Source: Dipetalonema caudispina (Eukaryota; Nematoda; Chromadorea; Rhabditida; Onchocercidae). From it: a DNA stretch of 64,000 nt. Of the stretch, positions 13,201 through 28,000 are shown piece after piece; the stretch's first letter is position 1, and each line of letters starts with the position of its first letter. Position numbers and translations under genes: made by a program. The notes beneath the pieces were generated by a model that was not told the DNA's origin, made no database searches, and worked only from the letters and a program-made list of their open reading frames with translations. The stretch lies in contig JABVXV010000007.1 in the NCBI GenBank assembly GCA_013365325.1, positions 620,001 to 684,000 of the forward strand. Direction: 5' to 3'.

Positions 13201-16200
13201 CTATCACAAATAAGTTGAGTAATCCAGCACCACATCAACTAGTTGTTAAGAAAGAAGCTGAAAAATATATTGCAGAAAAAAAGTATAATTTACAGTCTTT
13301 TGTTATTTAAGTGCATATTTACATTTCTTCGTTTTCATTAATTTAGATTTTGAATGTAGAGAAAATGATTTTTTCGACAATTTCGTCTTAAAAATTATAA
13401 AAAGTAGCATGGCGTTTTTAGTTTCACAGCTGCGGCGGAAGTTCTTACGGAATCAACCGATCCTTTTGAAGTTGTGTTGCTTAAATTTTTATCAGCCAAG
13501 GAGGATCGACGAAGTGGTCTCAAACGTTTCTTGGAGCTTAAGTTGAAGTCGCTATCAAATATAGAGGTGCTAATTTTAATTTATGGTTGGAAAAGTATAT
13601 AATTTTTCGAAAAACTTTTCGCTTTTGAATTCTTGTTGAATGGTTCAGGATAAGATACGACGGGATGCTTTGGTTCTCTGGTTGTTGGAGGTGCAACTGA
13701 CAGAATTCGCAGAGTTACGTCGAAATGGAAAGCAAGTGCGATTGGAGGGAACAGAGTCAGCAAGCGAAGAAACACCCATTGAGCAGCAAATCAAAAATAT
13801 GCGTCAGCAAATTGAACTGTTTCTTGCTCGTTCTGTTGTTTTGGTTAGTATTGCTCTCAAAACAAGTTTGAAGTAGCTGTGACTAAATTGTGAATAAATT
13901 ATTCGGTAGAAAGATCATACATTTTGTGCCAATATTTCAAAAGTAATTGATAATGCTAAACATTGTAATTAGCGGTAATTTATGCATTTATCATCCTATT
14001 ATTTATCGAACAAGTAAAGCACTTTAGATCGACATTCGGAATTTAAGAAAGGAAGTCAAATTTCAGGCCGCAGTGGAAGTAAATCGTGATGCAGTCTATC
14101 ATCTAATCACTTCACATGCACATTTTGATATTCAGCTTTATCTTGCTCAAAAATTGAAAGGTTTGTTGCTTCAATTTTGCTTGATTTACAAAAAATTTTA
14201 TGTGTCTGGACAAAGTACATTTTCATATAGATTTCAGATTACGTGACGATTGTAAATGTTTACTTGCTGCAGTCTGACTATGAGAAAGTTTTGGAAGTGA
14301 TACGAAGTCAGGTAGTAATAATATTTTAGTAGCAAATAAGCGGTGGAATATTTCACATTATTAGTAAATTTTTATTTCAGACTTTTGGTATGTTTTAACA
14401 TTGTTGTTTTAATTTTGTTTTTGAGATTATATGTTAATTTTTGGGGTTTATATGCGCAATAGTTTGTTTTGCTCAAAAAGTTTGCATCTTCCAGCACATC
14501 TTGGAGCTTTATTATAAGCATTCCCCAATGTTAATCGAAAAAATACCAACTGAATTAATAGCAGCTTGGATCGAGGAAGGTAAGGCACTTGTGTCGGATC
14601 GCCTGTTGCCGGCGCTGTATCGTTGTCAGGATATATCGAAAACGAAAATGGTATTTAAAGTTTGATCGACTTTTAAAAGATTTTAAAATGTTTTAATGTT
14701 TTGGGACACATAAATTAAGGTGTGTTTTTCTAAAAATCTGTTCTTTTTTTTATTTTTATTCAAATGTTTCTACTGATTTCTTCAAAATAATTTAAGGTCA
14801 CTGCTGCTATGAAATATCTCAATTTCGTAATAAATGAGAATTGGGCAAGCCGAGCAATGCATAATTTTATGATAACGTTGTGTGCTGAGTAAGTTTTATT
14901 GCTTGAATTCGTTGCATATTGAGTCCGTAAACCTACTGAAAAATGCTGATTTCAGGTTCAAGCCGGAAGAGCTATTGAATTATTTTGAAAAATATGGTTA
15001 TGACAGAAATTTAGTGCCGTACGATGTTGAATATGCCCTAAGGGTTTGTATTGAAAAACAAGGTACATTAAACTAATTACAATGTTTTTATACATTTCGA
15101 TTTTAGAAAATTTTAAAAATCCATTTACTAGTTTTTTTGATTTCCATTGTTTCAGCACTGAAGCGATGCTGTGTTTTTGTGTATTGTGTGGACGAACTGT
15201 ACGATGAAGCTGTTTCTCTTGCCTTGACGGTACCCGTTTTTGAGCCGTTTCTTCTTAAATTTCACAAAAATTAATGAAAATTATAGTTTTCGCACTCTGT
15301 AGATTGATGTTGAATTGGCGAAAACATGTGCAAAACAAATGGTGAAAGCTAATGAAAATGAGTATGACTTTTTGCTGCCTAATTCAGCGAAACCTAAATT
15401 CTCGACGGACTTGCGACGAAAAGTTTGGCTGCGAATAGGTATATTACATCTAAGTTTAAATTCTGCATTCACATTTGAATTTAGTTTTATTGAAATAAAT
15501 TTGAATCTGATGCGATTGCAGTTTTACGTCTCATTGTTCTGTATTCTTGAAGAAAATATTCTTTCAATCTACTCACTATAAATTATTATCGGAGGAGGGT
15601 GAACATTTTCTTTTTATTGGGATGGAGTCTTGAAAGTTAACATTTGGTTTCTCGTCTTCGCTCGTTTTCTTAGTTATAAAACTTTATTTCTTTTCATACG
15701 TCGATTTTGCAGCACGACATGTAATTGAGAAGCAAGAAGATATAGCTGCATGCGTAAGCCTGCTGAAGGAATCTGATAACACTATTAAGATACAGGTGTT
15801 TCAACTTCCGCTTCCAAATACTATCTTAATTTCATTTTCAGTTGTATTGCAATTCATTCGATATAAATTTAAATTTAAATTTAAAATTCAAATCGTCTGA
15901 ATCATCCAAATTTCAGCACAGTTTTTGTTTGCAGGACTTACTACCATTTTTCCCAGAATTTACAACTATCGAATATTTTAAAGGGCCATTATGTGAATGT
16001 CTAAAAGAGCATTCTGGGAAAATCAAGGTTATTATTTTTAGGTTAAATTAGTTTTAACAGTCTGGAGGACAAAAATTTTTTTTCATTGTTATTTTAGAAA
16101 TAAATTAAATTGTAACTTATATGATGTGCATGTAATATTTTTTTCAGGAACTTCAATTGGAAATGAAGAATGCAACAGAAATGGCACAACGAATCCGTAG

Positions 16201-17223
16201 TGATATGGAAAAGGCGAAAAATAAGTATCAGTTTTTCGTGTTTCTAAAATCTTAGAAATTCCATGCAAATTTATATTGTTTTTGGTTAAACAATAAATGC
16301 TAAGTTCAGTTCCTTTCCGGTTCACCATAATTCGTGCGAATGATCAGTGCGCCTCATGTTCGGAACCTGCGATGAGTCGACCGTTTTACATATTTACCTG
16401 CCGACATTTTTTCCACAAGGATTGCTTAGAATCGGAGATGAAGTCTCATTGGACGCTGGTATAAATTGCATGTAATTTACGGAATTTTCATAAATTTAAA
16501 CTTTCCTAAAGAAATCATCACTAGTTTCGATTATCCTTCAGTGAAGAATGACACTGCTTTCGACGCTATATTCATTTTATTTTAAATACTTCATGCACCC
16601 TCCAAAAAAATCTTTTTGCAGCTACCACTATAATATTTAGCAGAATAAGCTTTCAGTTAGTGAGCCGTGGTATGGTGAATCTAAAAAATAATTTTGCAGC
16701 AAGAGCAGGAAAAATATAGCAATTTGGTTGAGAAAGAGAGAATATTGCAGAAGCAGTTAGAAAAATCGACATCTTCAAATTGTACGCCAAAAAAAATAAA
16801 GGGTAAACTTATTTAATAATTTAAGAATTATACATTTTTCTAACGTTTTATTTCAAAATTGTTTCAATAATAGAGCTTCACACGTTATAGAATTCCAAGA
16901 AGAGCTGGAACATGTACGCAATGAAATTAATGATACTCTTGCTGGTGATTGCATTTTTTGCGGCATTGTAATGATTAAGTGAGTTCAAGTTTTTCATACG
17001 AAATTTCGTAGTCAATCCTGCGTGTTACATTGCATTTCTTATGAAGAGAATTTTGATTTTTCATCGCATCACTCATACTGTTGAAATTTCAAGTATTAAC
17101 CGTGAGTGGGTTCTCTGAGCACTGACCTCAGTTTAAAGTTCCGATCGATATTCTTTTTACAGTTCAATCGATAAGCCGTTTTTTGAAGAAGATGAATATG
17201 AAAAAGAAATGGAGGCTTGGTAA
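10258..17223 (+). CDS. vps-18: VPS18, HOPS/CORVET tethering-complex subunit
   Basis: Core subunit of the HOPS and CORVET complexes that tether late endosomes, lysosomes and autophagosomes for fusion. Twenty-six exons join in frame: 10258-10316, 10382-10506, 10874-11022, 11168-11252, 11522-11663, 11892-12055, 12277-12466, 12695-12836, 12960-13063, 13151-13282, 13422-13566, 13649-13843, 14067-14160, 14238-14311, 14495-14650, 14797-14888, 14956-15062, 15156-15229, 15303-15438, 15713-15795, 15935-16027, 16148-16224, 16305-16458, 16700-16802, 16876-16978, 17163-17223. They give 1012 residues, near the animal norm of about 970. The N-terminal half is the beta-propeller (IFIKKVVDFR...). Then come an alpha-solenoid/clathrin-type repeat and the family signature DLLPFFPEFTTIEYFK. 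A RING-H2 finger follows (CASC, then CRHFFHKDC, about residues 875-925). CIFCG and NSIDKPF close the C terminus. No disabling change was found. Confidence 0.95.
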
Positions 17224-17800
17224 GTATATACCAACGGCATTAAATCTTGCAAATTTACGGGATACTTTATTATGTGCGGATTCATCTTCAAACACAGCAT
17301 CCAAGACTAATTCTAAATCAAGACTAAACGACTTCTGCTCCTGTTACGCACATGTTCAAGTGTGATTTTATCAATTTCGGGTACTTCACTTCTTTATTCA
17401 TGGATTTTTGCAAAATGGAAATTGATTTAAAAAATTACAGGATTGTTCTATATGTAATTGCCTTAATGTATAGAATGGGATTTTTTTACACTTTTAAGAA
17501 AGCTTACAATATTCATTATTGATTCATGTGATTTTCATGTTCAGATTGTGTTACTGTGATTCGTATATTACGTGCTTCACTATTCCTAACAATTATAAAT
17601 AATCATATATAAGGTTTTTATTACAAAATAAGCCTATATCTCTTACACAGTACTGGGAGGAAATAGCTGCGTTTATTTTGCTATATAAAGCCCTAACATA
17701 ATGATGTCCCACTTCTGTTGAAGTAGTGTCATATATCATTCATTGAGTCTCTGTGTGGAAGGTAAATTATGTGGAGTAAATTTAGCAAGAGTTGTTGATT
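17224..17800. other. short convergent intergenic spacer
   Basis: This holds the 3' ends of vps-18 (+) and the DM-domain gene (-), whose stop codons face each other about 580 bp apart. It is AT-rich with no other coding signal; both 3' UTRs and poly(A) sites presumably lie here. Confidence 0.6.
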
Positions 17801-20800
17801 TCATTCATCAAGAAGATCTTCATTTGAGTTGGATGTTTTGACATGCTGTCGATAATCCAAAGGATTTGCTTGTACTGGTGGCAGTGGTGTAAGCGAATTA
17901 TACGAGAATTGTGTAACGGATTGGGGTATGTTGCTATCACATGAATGTGCTATTTGTGGAATTACACCTGGAAATAATTGAATGTAGACAGATATTCCCT
18001 TGTTTTTGAAGATGAAGAATGTAGAACGATAAGTGAACAGTTAAAAATCAAACAATATTGAGAGAGAAAGAGTTCTGAGTTTGATTTTCGATTTCGAGAA
18101 ACTAATGTCTACTAATGGAACGGTTGCGAAAAATGGATATATACGTATTGATCACCTTCAGGTATACTGGGAAATGGAGGTTTCGCGTACAGCATAGTTG
18201 GATTGATAGGATAACAACCAACACCGAATGGGAAAACAGCTAAATAAAAGCACATTATGATCAGTTGATTCATTTACATTACTATTATTATTTTGGTTAG
18301 AACGATTCGAGCATTTTGAATGGTTCGAGCAACGATTTTTGAGCTTCATTGCTGGAATTTTTATCTGTCAACTGATGATCAATGAGAAACCATAATGATG
18401 AAAAATTATACGGTTCCGAGTGATATTAAGAACTCTGGGACCCTCATGTTATCATTATTGGTATCATTATTACTATTCATGTGAGTGTTCCCATTTAATT
18501 CCATTACTCTTATTACTGGAGAGAAAACAAACATGAAAATATTCAAAATATATGTTAACCTTGTCCAAAATGTTGCGGGCGATATGGAAGAGGTGTTAAC
18601 GGCTGAAATGTGCAAAAATTTAGTGGATTTGACCATTGATCAGACCAAATTGGCTGTTGAGATTCCGTAGATTCTGCCACATCAAGTGGTGAGCGAGACT
18701 GTGAAATAAATGTATATTATGATTAATGTTATGAACATTTTTTGCTTCAAAAAGCTCTATTAAAAAGTGTCATATTTATATTTTCTGAAAAATTCTGCTA
18801 ATATTTTCAGAATATTTTTCCAAAGATTAAAATTCCATCAAACCTTATTGCTTTCTGGATCCACTGTATCATTGTTTCGAAATCGTCGATGTGAAGTTGT
18901 GGATGAAAAGGACAAATGTTCCTGACCAGTAGTTGTATTTGGTGATGATATTTTCGGTTTTATTAATGATGTTGATGGCAAATCAATTAATTGCGGTGAT
19001 TTTGTTCTATCATCTAGAATCGCAATATTTTTAAAATTTGAAATCGATTTAAATGTAACTATTTACTCAATTCATATTATTATAAAGTTGAAGTGAAAGA
19101 ACTAATATGTTGCTGATAATCTTGGATAACTGATTATAGCGTAGAAACATATTCATAGAGAGATTGTCATAACTTTTGAAGTAAGCTTCGAACCAAAGAA
19201 ATGTATTAACTGTTGGGGATCGAGAATTATTATATTCTAAGATAAATTTGAAACTTGTAAGCAAATACATGATAATTCTATATAAATTCTAAGCATATTA
19301 GAGTGTAGTAGTTAAGATTTAGTTGAAATAATAATTAAGTATTGCGCCATTTCCAAGAAGAGTAGCGGAATAAGTGGGCATCTGCCAATAATTCTTTTTC
19401 GTGATTCAAGGATAATCCTTTCATGGACAATTTCTGATGGAGTATATGTATGCAATTAATTGTGTTTTGATTGTTGATTTGATTCTTTGGCGACCTTTAG
19501 CAGAGAGCAATTCAATTGACCTTCTGGCAGTTGCGATGCTAATATGTTTTCGATTAACGTTAATCTCCCCATGAGCTCATTAAACGTTCTCATGCTGGAA
19601 AGCTTACGATTTAGAGAGAAAATTTTGCCGTCACCGGAAATGACTACTATGAATTATAAGTGAGATAAAAAATAAAATAAAATTCTTACCACAATATTCA
19701 ATCTTATACTCCTCAAAAGAAAATGACATTAAAGAGGTCATTGTTAATGAAGCTGGAAAACAGCTGAAGCCAAGAGGAAAGCTTACTCTATAATAATCCA
19801 TCATTTATTAACAAAGCAAGCAATGCTATTATTAATTAAAACTCTACCTTGTCATCGCATTCTTCTCGAAATGAAACAGCGTCTAACACCAACTGTCACA
19901 TAATTAACAAATTAATTTACGACTAATTATTTATATTCCTATCAATTAACTTCAATTGCACAAGACTAAAGATGTGTTGATTGCATTGTATATCGTTGTA
20001 ACAACATGGATTAACTTAATTCAACTTTTTAACCTATACTACTAGTTATTTATGCTCTAATTGTTTACCTAGCAAACTTTGATATATAGTTGTTGAAATT
20101 AATGGCCATGTTATGTTGCAATTTGATAGGGTACAGTATAATTTATTAGGATGTACATAAGATAGCTTGCATGCCTATGTGTCCCTTTACTTGTCCTTCC
20201 CTTATTTAAATATATATCAGCAAACAACAGTACTTCACTATCATTTATATATATCCACTGATTGCAAAACGTGTAATAACAAATGTGATGCCCTTTCTGC
20301 TATTTTATTTATCTTCCGGGATTTTCTATGAAGCCAAACATTTATTTTAGGCTCATATCCAGCAACTTTATCTCAAGCTTCTTATCCAACTTTTCTGTGA
20401 TAAGCCAAAAAAAAACAATCCAATTCCTACATGATGTACTTTTAGCCTGTTCAATTGATTTGCTTGAATTATATTAGCAAACAGTAAAACTGTAATTTGA
20501 GTAGTTCTCTTTAGAGAACGGTCACTGAAGTACAATGTCCATTGTAATATGTTTACTTTCACAGCTAGTTCGTTGGAAGAGGGACAGTAGCACAACAAAG
20601 AACCATTAACACCTGTACTTATTATACTACCTTTAACCCTTATTTTGACAAATTTGAATTAAAATGGTATTTAATGACTGGAATAGAAAGACAACAAATA
20701 AAATAGCTTGGAGAGTAATTTAAAAAGAGGAAGAAGTGCAAAGATCGCTTGTTGTTAGTAATGGTGAAGAAACGTTGATGTATCAGTGCAGAAATAGTAC

Positions 20801-22046
20801 AGAAATATGTTGCAACGTTCAAAACAGCAAGTGAAGCGTTTGAAAATCAACCGATCGTACTATTACAGAGCGGTATGATCTTCTCTTATGCTCATAAACA
20901 GTTCATTTATCAATTCACTTTCGTGATAAAAATCATTGCTAGAGAAGGTCTGATATTACAAGATATTTGAAAAAGAAATATTTTAAGTGAATGAAATGGT
21001 CAGTAACATTTCTTAGTTCATTCTGCTGTACAGTAATTTCAGCATTAGAATAAAATTCAAAATTTGCAACAAATAACCTTCTTCAAGTGACAGACCACCA
21101 CCACCAATCACACTTTCATTTCTATCATCGCTGGCAGTTGTTCCACCTTGTCGCATAAATTTTAATAATTTTCCAGCTAAAAGTAAGCAGTGTAAACAAA
21201 ATAAGAAATGTATAAATTTTGCAAAAAAAAAAAAATCGTACTCAAATTAATGTTTATTGTTGAAATTTAAAAATAGTAATTGATTCAATAAAAGCAATGC
21301 AAAATATAAGGGGAGGGAAAAATGATCGAAAATGAATGAACCTCTTTCAACACCCAGCAATATTTCCAAATCTTTAGCTTCTTTTTCATCCTGACTTTGC
21401 TGTCGTCGTAACGCAACCTGTGCTGCCATTACTCTTTGTCGTTCCGCAATTAGCGTGCATTTTGCGCACAGACAATCTTTCCATTTGCAGTAGCGCTTAT
21501 GTCCTAGAGACAAAGATACTGGTCTCACTTGAGAATTTCCCAAAACATCTTAAGATCAATGACTTTTGCTAATTCTAATATTTCCATTAAAAGCAGAAAA
21601 ATGTTTAAATATTGTTAGTATTTATTTTTGCTAAATGCAGTGAAATAAGTTAAAACATCAGATGTTGCCAAGTCGTTAATTTGATTGTTAAAATAATAGT
21701 GTTATTCTCAGTATCACAGAAATTTATCTTAGAACGCTTGGAATCTTTATGAAATATTTAATTCTAAGAATCCATAACCACAAACATCTGGTAAGTAGTA
21801 ATTGGCGCTCTTTTTTGAACCCATAAATTGATGCTAGATTTAGCAAAATCTAAATGTCTGTGGATATTTCTTGATCCCTGTCAACATTATCAATTGCTCA
21901 CCTTTCAGTGCTGAAACAATGCCATGATTCCGACAACGAGCACATTTTGGTATCCGTTGGTTACGCTCTTGTCGAAGTCGTAGAATTTGCTCTATACTAC
22001 TAGGACCGAGTCCACTTAGTGCTAAATTATTTGGATTTAGGGTCAT
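17801..22046 (-). CDS. DM-domain (doublesex/mab-3 related) transcription factor
   Basis: Nuclear zinc-binding transcription factor of the DMRT family, which controls sexual differentiation and neural fate in animals. Seven exons on the minus strand join in frame: 21902-22046, 21354-21503, 21078-21176, 18844-19013, 18560-18698, 18156-18239, 17801-17967, about 317 residues. The DM domain is split across exons 1 and 2: [15 protein letters not shown] joined to [15 protein letters not shown] and [13 protein letters not shown]. All zinc ligands are present, and the wording is closest to DMRTA/DMRT99B (DMA-class) proteins. Later exons are rich in S, P and N ([33 protein letters not shown] at the end) and are recognised by composition and matching splice phases, not by homology. 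The donor of exon 2 could lie 12 bases further on. I cannot say which nematode dmd gene it corresponds to. Confidence 0.88.
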
Positions 22047-22058
22047 TTTGATTGCGAT

Positions 22059-22060
22059 CT
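22059..22060 (-). other. probable spliced-leader acceptor of the DM gene
   Basis: On the minus strand TTCAAATTTTAG ends 13 bases before the ATG at 22046. With no upstream exon in sight this fits a trans-splice acceptor and supports the chosen start. Confidence 0.5.
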
Positions 22061-25000
22061 AAAATTTGAATAGATTTTAGATAATCTTACGCAAAATGAA
22101 TATTATAGAATTTACCAAGCAAATTCTTAAGAATTTCGCTTCCTATTAGAACTTTTATTTTCTTTTCAAATGAAAGATGAAATTGCTCATCTCCATGATT
22201 TATTATGACAATATTGCTAAAATACAGGATTTTGTCGAGGAAGTGAAATAAAATGAGAATTCCTCTCTGTTTCAATTAAATAACGATGTTTAAATAGTTC
22301 AATAGAAATTACAAAGATAAGATGATAGTGAGAACTAAATATGATAATTTTATTTAATTAGTATTGCTAAAATTTCTATTAAAATTTATCAGTATTGAAA
22401 ATAAACTACAGTACCCGTTCCCTTCCTTATTGCCTGGGGATTTTCTGCAAGATCCCCGAGCAATGGATGATGATATTTGAAGCTAATGATGACTTATCTA
22501 AGAGCATCTGTAGCTAAGTAAGTAAGACACGCCCCCAGCTCGTTACATTATTGGTTTAGTGGGATATCAATTCTTTTTCGAACCACTCCGAAGATACTGT
22601 CACTGTAGGCTTCTCATGAAGAGATGCAATGAATGGCCTAGGCTATATTAGTCTTGCATAACTTAATCAGTACATTGTATAGCATGTATTTCTTGAAATT
22701 TTAAAAAAGTTTATAGCCTTTTGGTTAAATTTAATAAAGACTTTAATAATTTGTTAAATGCATATGAATTTTTTTTTTCAAAAATCTAATAAAAGCCATT
22801 ATACCTTCACGCCTTCTAATTTGTTTATCGTATAACTATCTCCCGCAATCCTTCTATTTGTTGAATGATCTCAAAACATAAATTTGACTGATATGACTTG
22901 TTTTTAGAATAGTCGAGATTACATGGTTCTGTCCCCAATGGAAAAGCTTAAAAGCACGACAATTAGATACGTCTTACTTACTGGAAAAGTTTTAACCTTA
23001 CGATGGACTTTTTAATGGTCCATTATTTCACATCATCACGAAAATAGTTCACCTAAACTGAAATGCACAATTCTGAATTCTGTTGTTGTTTGTTCCGGTA
23101 GACGAAACTGGGTTGCATCATTACAAATTGATTTGATGTTTTTCATGATAATAGTATTTTTTGTTTAGAAGAGCAGGAAAATGTACGATATTGTTTTCAG
23201 ATATCTTACATTAACTTCGATGATACTTCACTAGAAAAAGCCACTTGTAAGCACCGTAATAGCACTGGATGATACCGTCAAGAATATTATGCAAATCTAA
23301 TAAGTAAACCAAAAAAAGTTATAAATCTATGGTTAAAATGTTTTTCTTAACCGTCGTGTTTACATTAACGATTCGTGAATAGATTAGGAAAATTTTGCTA
23401 AGATCCGGAATCGATCACATCCTTGTGCAATAAATGAAGAATGAATTGGTAGCTGTCTATGTGAAGTGATACTCATTAAAGAGAATCCGAAGAGAGATAG
23501 GTACTTCAGTTATAGGACTACGATAATAATTCTTCTTCTGCTACTCTACTTGACTTCTTTTAATAGAATATTTTCCATTGACATAATAAACAAATTAATT
23601 TAATGCTCCTTTCCTTTCTTCTTGTAGAATGTCATCATACTGCAAATGACATTTATCTTATAGCATTTCAAAAGTTCTGATTTGATTGCCACAGTGCTTG
23701 AATATTCATTCTTCAAAAATTGACTCACTTCAAATAATGAAAATATCAAATTTATGAAAATTACTTCGAAATTTTTGATCTCAAAGAAGATGGGAAACTT
23801 AAATTGAAGGTTTTGCATATCACTGTTTCTGTTTAATGGCACTGATTTCATTTTTAAATTGAGTATCACTTTTTTTGTTCACTCTTACGATTCACAAGTG
23901 AACGTAACCTATGAAATTATGTATTTCTGATTATAAATCCTCTAACTTCATCATATTTATATTAAATTAATGTATAGTATACCCTCTACCTCAATAATTA
24001 ACATGCTAAGAGAATCATTAATTGAATTTGTATATATTAGTTAATAAATTTAGCGAAATTTGCGTATACAGCGATAGACTCTGGTATCAACTACATCAGA
24101 AAGTTTACAGTTATCAGTTAAACTTTCAGGTTAGTTTCAGTGTATCAGAAAAGGGAATCGGTTGATTCGCGAATTACATCGAAGATCGATGTATAATGTT
24201 GGTCAAGAATATGATAATTGAAAAACCTTTTTCCGAAGCAATTTCTTTAATTTTGACTGAAATATGTATTGAAATTTAAAGTTTGTACTTTATGTTTATT
24301 TACTGAAGAATTTATTTTCTATGCCGTGTTTGGTCAAAAAGCAAGAATCCGTTGACATAACCAGGAAATAAATTTTTTCACAAGCTTTAACAAAGGTTAT
24401 TTGTGCGAATAAAATGTTCCAAGAACAGCGCTATGCTAAGAATCTTCGTAATTTGAATTTTTTATAGCAAAATTAATGACATTAAGTGCATTTGCTATCA
24501 AGTCAGGTGCAATTGCAAGATCTGATAAAGCCTATTTAGAAATAATTTGACCGCTGAATTAGATCGTCTTCTTGTAAAGGTTATTTATGGTAATAATGGA
24601 TGTATTTTCCTTCCTGAATCTCTGAAACAATGTCGTTATCACAGACCTTCAGAAACACAATTTTTCTGATTAAACATTATAGACACTGCTATCGTTGAAA
24701 CATTTATTGCAGAATTAAGCTTCAGAATTCCTGGTTCTCTGAGTTTAATTTCCATGATTCGAACAAAAAAGAAAAGTTATTTGAATTTTGGTCTGTAGGA
24801 ATCTAAATCAACCAAGTTTGATTCTGAAAATTTCAAATTTATTGTTATTCATTTTTAAATAAAAATTCACTCAAAACACCACACGTTAAGTTAAAGTAAT
24901 ATGATTCAACTGGAATTGTTTTGCTATCACATATAATTATTAAAATAATAATCCTTTCCATAAAAATTTTTAATCTGTTATTATGATCCTAAAAATATTT

Positions 25001-28000
25001 TTCATTGTGATCTTTAACCAGTTTTAGATAGCATTTTTTTTTCATTTTAAAGTTTTTAATTGCAAAAATAATAACTTGCTTATCCTACACTTTTTGCATT
25101 ATAAATCACGCCGAAATACAACACGTAAGACTATCGAATATAAAACGATATATATTGTTCAATTATCAAAATTGCATAATTTTTCGAAATTAATTTCAAA
25201 TTGTGAGCAGTCAATGAAAACAGTAATGATAGAATAATGATAAATTGGTGTCGAGTTAATTTCTACAGTGTTAAATAATAAACTAAAATAATACTAATAT
25301 ATTAATTATTCATTAACCATATTCTGTCACCCAAATAACTTATTCGAAAAGCTAAGCATATATTAAAATTCAAATCAAAATTAGAGTGACTAATTTTAAT
25401 TAAAGATTTGTGCAATCTTCGACTCATACTGCTATCATTTAAATAATCAGAAGCTATATCTCACATGCCATTTATACCTTAACTTAAGGACGTTTTCTTA
25501 TGAATAACTGAATATTGTAATTTAGTTCATATTCCCATCACAGATAGATAAGTTTAAGCCAACTAATAATGATGATAATTATCTTCTTAGGCTCTTTTTG
25601 AAGCAAGAACTTCAATATTTTGCTCTCAGATCCCTTATTAACACGGAAATAGTATAACTGTTTCATTTTTTTTAACTAGAATGGATTTTCCTCAATTTCC
25701 AACAAAGGTAAACAGCAATTAAACATCTCCAATTATTCACCACATTCAAATATATTTGACCTTTTCCCTGACTTAAATAAATGATTCTGTGTGAGAAAAA
25801 TGACTGTGTGAAGTGAAATGTGCTCTGGTCAAAGGTCACTGTTGCAGGTACAGATAGAGGGGAACAGTCTATGCAAATACCTTTCAATTGACTGTTGCAA
25901 TCAACAACTCGTCTATATTTTTTGCCACTTTTACACATTTATTTTTTAGCGGTCTTTCTATGAATTCACCCGGAAAGTTCTTTCTTGATTTTGTTTTTGT
26001 TTTTTGTTTTTCCATTTTGTTCTTTCTTTAATTGTCTTCTACTTGATTTTTAATTTTACTGCAAATGGTCTTCGAATTCGAATTCTTTCAAAAATTTCGC
26101 AATCTTATAATTGCATGTTTTTATAGTTTTCTATTCAAATATATTCATAATTTTGCAGTTGTACATACGTGCAGCTTTTTTCATAAACGTGTGATCAATT
26201 TAAATTTCACAGGAGCTTAGAATTTCAGCTCGCTTTAATTTGAACTAAATATTAACTTGTTATTTTTAGCAGTAATACAAAAGTAAATTTTAGTCATCAA
26301 TTGCTCATCTTATAAATTACTCTTCTCTTGAATCTCGAAATTAATGAAAAAAAACTACTCCCTCCCCCCTCCCCCCCCAAAGATTTGTGCTCATAATCTT
26401 CCAAAAAGTGAATTTCGAGTAAAATTTAATAAGCATACATACAGTTTTGTTAAGTGTTATTATTCTTCAATAAGATACAGAAGCAATAATAATTTTGGAT
26501 TCAAAAAGCGCCTTTCTACACTCATTCAATTCTGTACAACATTACTAAAACTTAATTACTTTACAAAATATGTATTACTGATGCGTATAGTAATGATAAC
26601 GGACATCAATAAATGATTGATGTATTTTGACGGGTAGAATTCAATTAGTAAAAGAATATCTTGATAATTACCACGACAACTCTATGAATTTTATAATTAT
26701 CATTCTTGATTATTCTTTCATTCATCATGCAACAGAAACGTTGGTCCTATTAATTCTTAATTTTTCTAACAGAAATATTTTTGCAAAATTTCATTTCTCT
26801 GTCGAACATTTGTTTTCTTCTTTCGTTTCTTCGTTTATTGGTGAAATTCACTGCGACAAATTATTTCGCACTGAAAATTGTTTTTACTAATTAAACCTTT
26901 GCACTTCCATTGACAGAACAAACTTGTGTTTAATGGGCATTGCTAATTTCATGAAAAATTTCCAGAGTAATTTCAAAAAATAACGATCTATCAACTGAAT
27001 TTCTTTTCTGAAAACATTCCCGAATTTATCAAGTAAACTTTAATTAGCAATCAGCACTTTTCCGTATCAATCTTCTGAACTCGATAAGAATATTTCCGGA
27101 AAGAATATTATCATATATGTTCATTTTTAAGATCCTTTTTTCCATTCCATGAATGAGACATGGCTCACTGTTAATCATTAGGCTATCTGAATAATATCTT
27201 GCTGCCAAAGAGGCACTGAAATGATTTCACTATGCATGCAAGTCTTGGGAGAACAAGCCTATTGATTCTGATACTAGTCGGAACGATACCTCTTTCCACG
27301 CCATTGCCGTAAACATCCATTAATTGTGCCCACATCATTGAAATAGGCCATATTTTCAGGTGAACTATGTTTGCTTTTTTGTTTAAATCTCCATTAAAGC
27401 TAACCACGCCTGAAATGCCTTCAGAACACTTTCTTCACATAACATAACCCATTCATTCTTTCAACAGCATTTGCTCTTTACTCATTTATTTACCTAGCAA
27501 ATAAATAATGTCAAGGAGAACAAGGCATGGACATATATATCTTTCTTCTCTTCTTTCTTCTTACATGACTTTTAGTCTTGTACTTCAATTTTTCACCGCA
27601 TGAAATGTTTATAGAAGCATGTTAAAACACATTTATGTAATGTTTCATTTTTAGCAGCCGTACACGAAAATCATTTCGAAAATTTGCTGCAAGTATTGTG
27701 CTTTTCATCACTTTCCATGTTAGCTTGTTCAATGTACCCATCACGACAATACAGTCTTCTTTATGTTTCGTATCAGATCTTTGTTCCCTTCATAGTTGGA
27801 AGTAATCGAACTGATATCATCTTATTATTGCAGTTAACATAGATATTGCTTAGATCGTATCCTGGAAACTACCTCTAAACCGATCGTATTTATTTCAAGT
27901 TTCAGAAGTTTTTGTCCATGAAGATAAGTAACTATTTCGATCATTTATTTTCAACTCATCATTTGAAATTACACTTATTTCATCTTAGTGCATCAACTGC

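Noticed and set aside
14381..14387. 7-base micro-exon in vps-18
   Set aside because: Joining 14311 directly to 14495 gives the correct length against the family, so the micro-exon is unnecessary.
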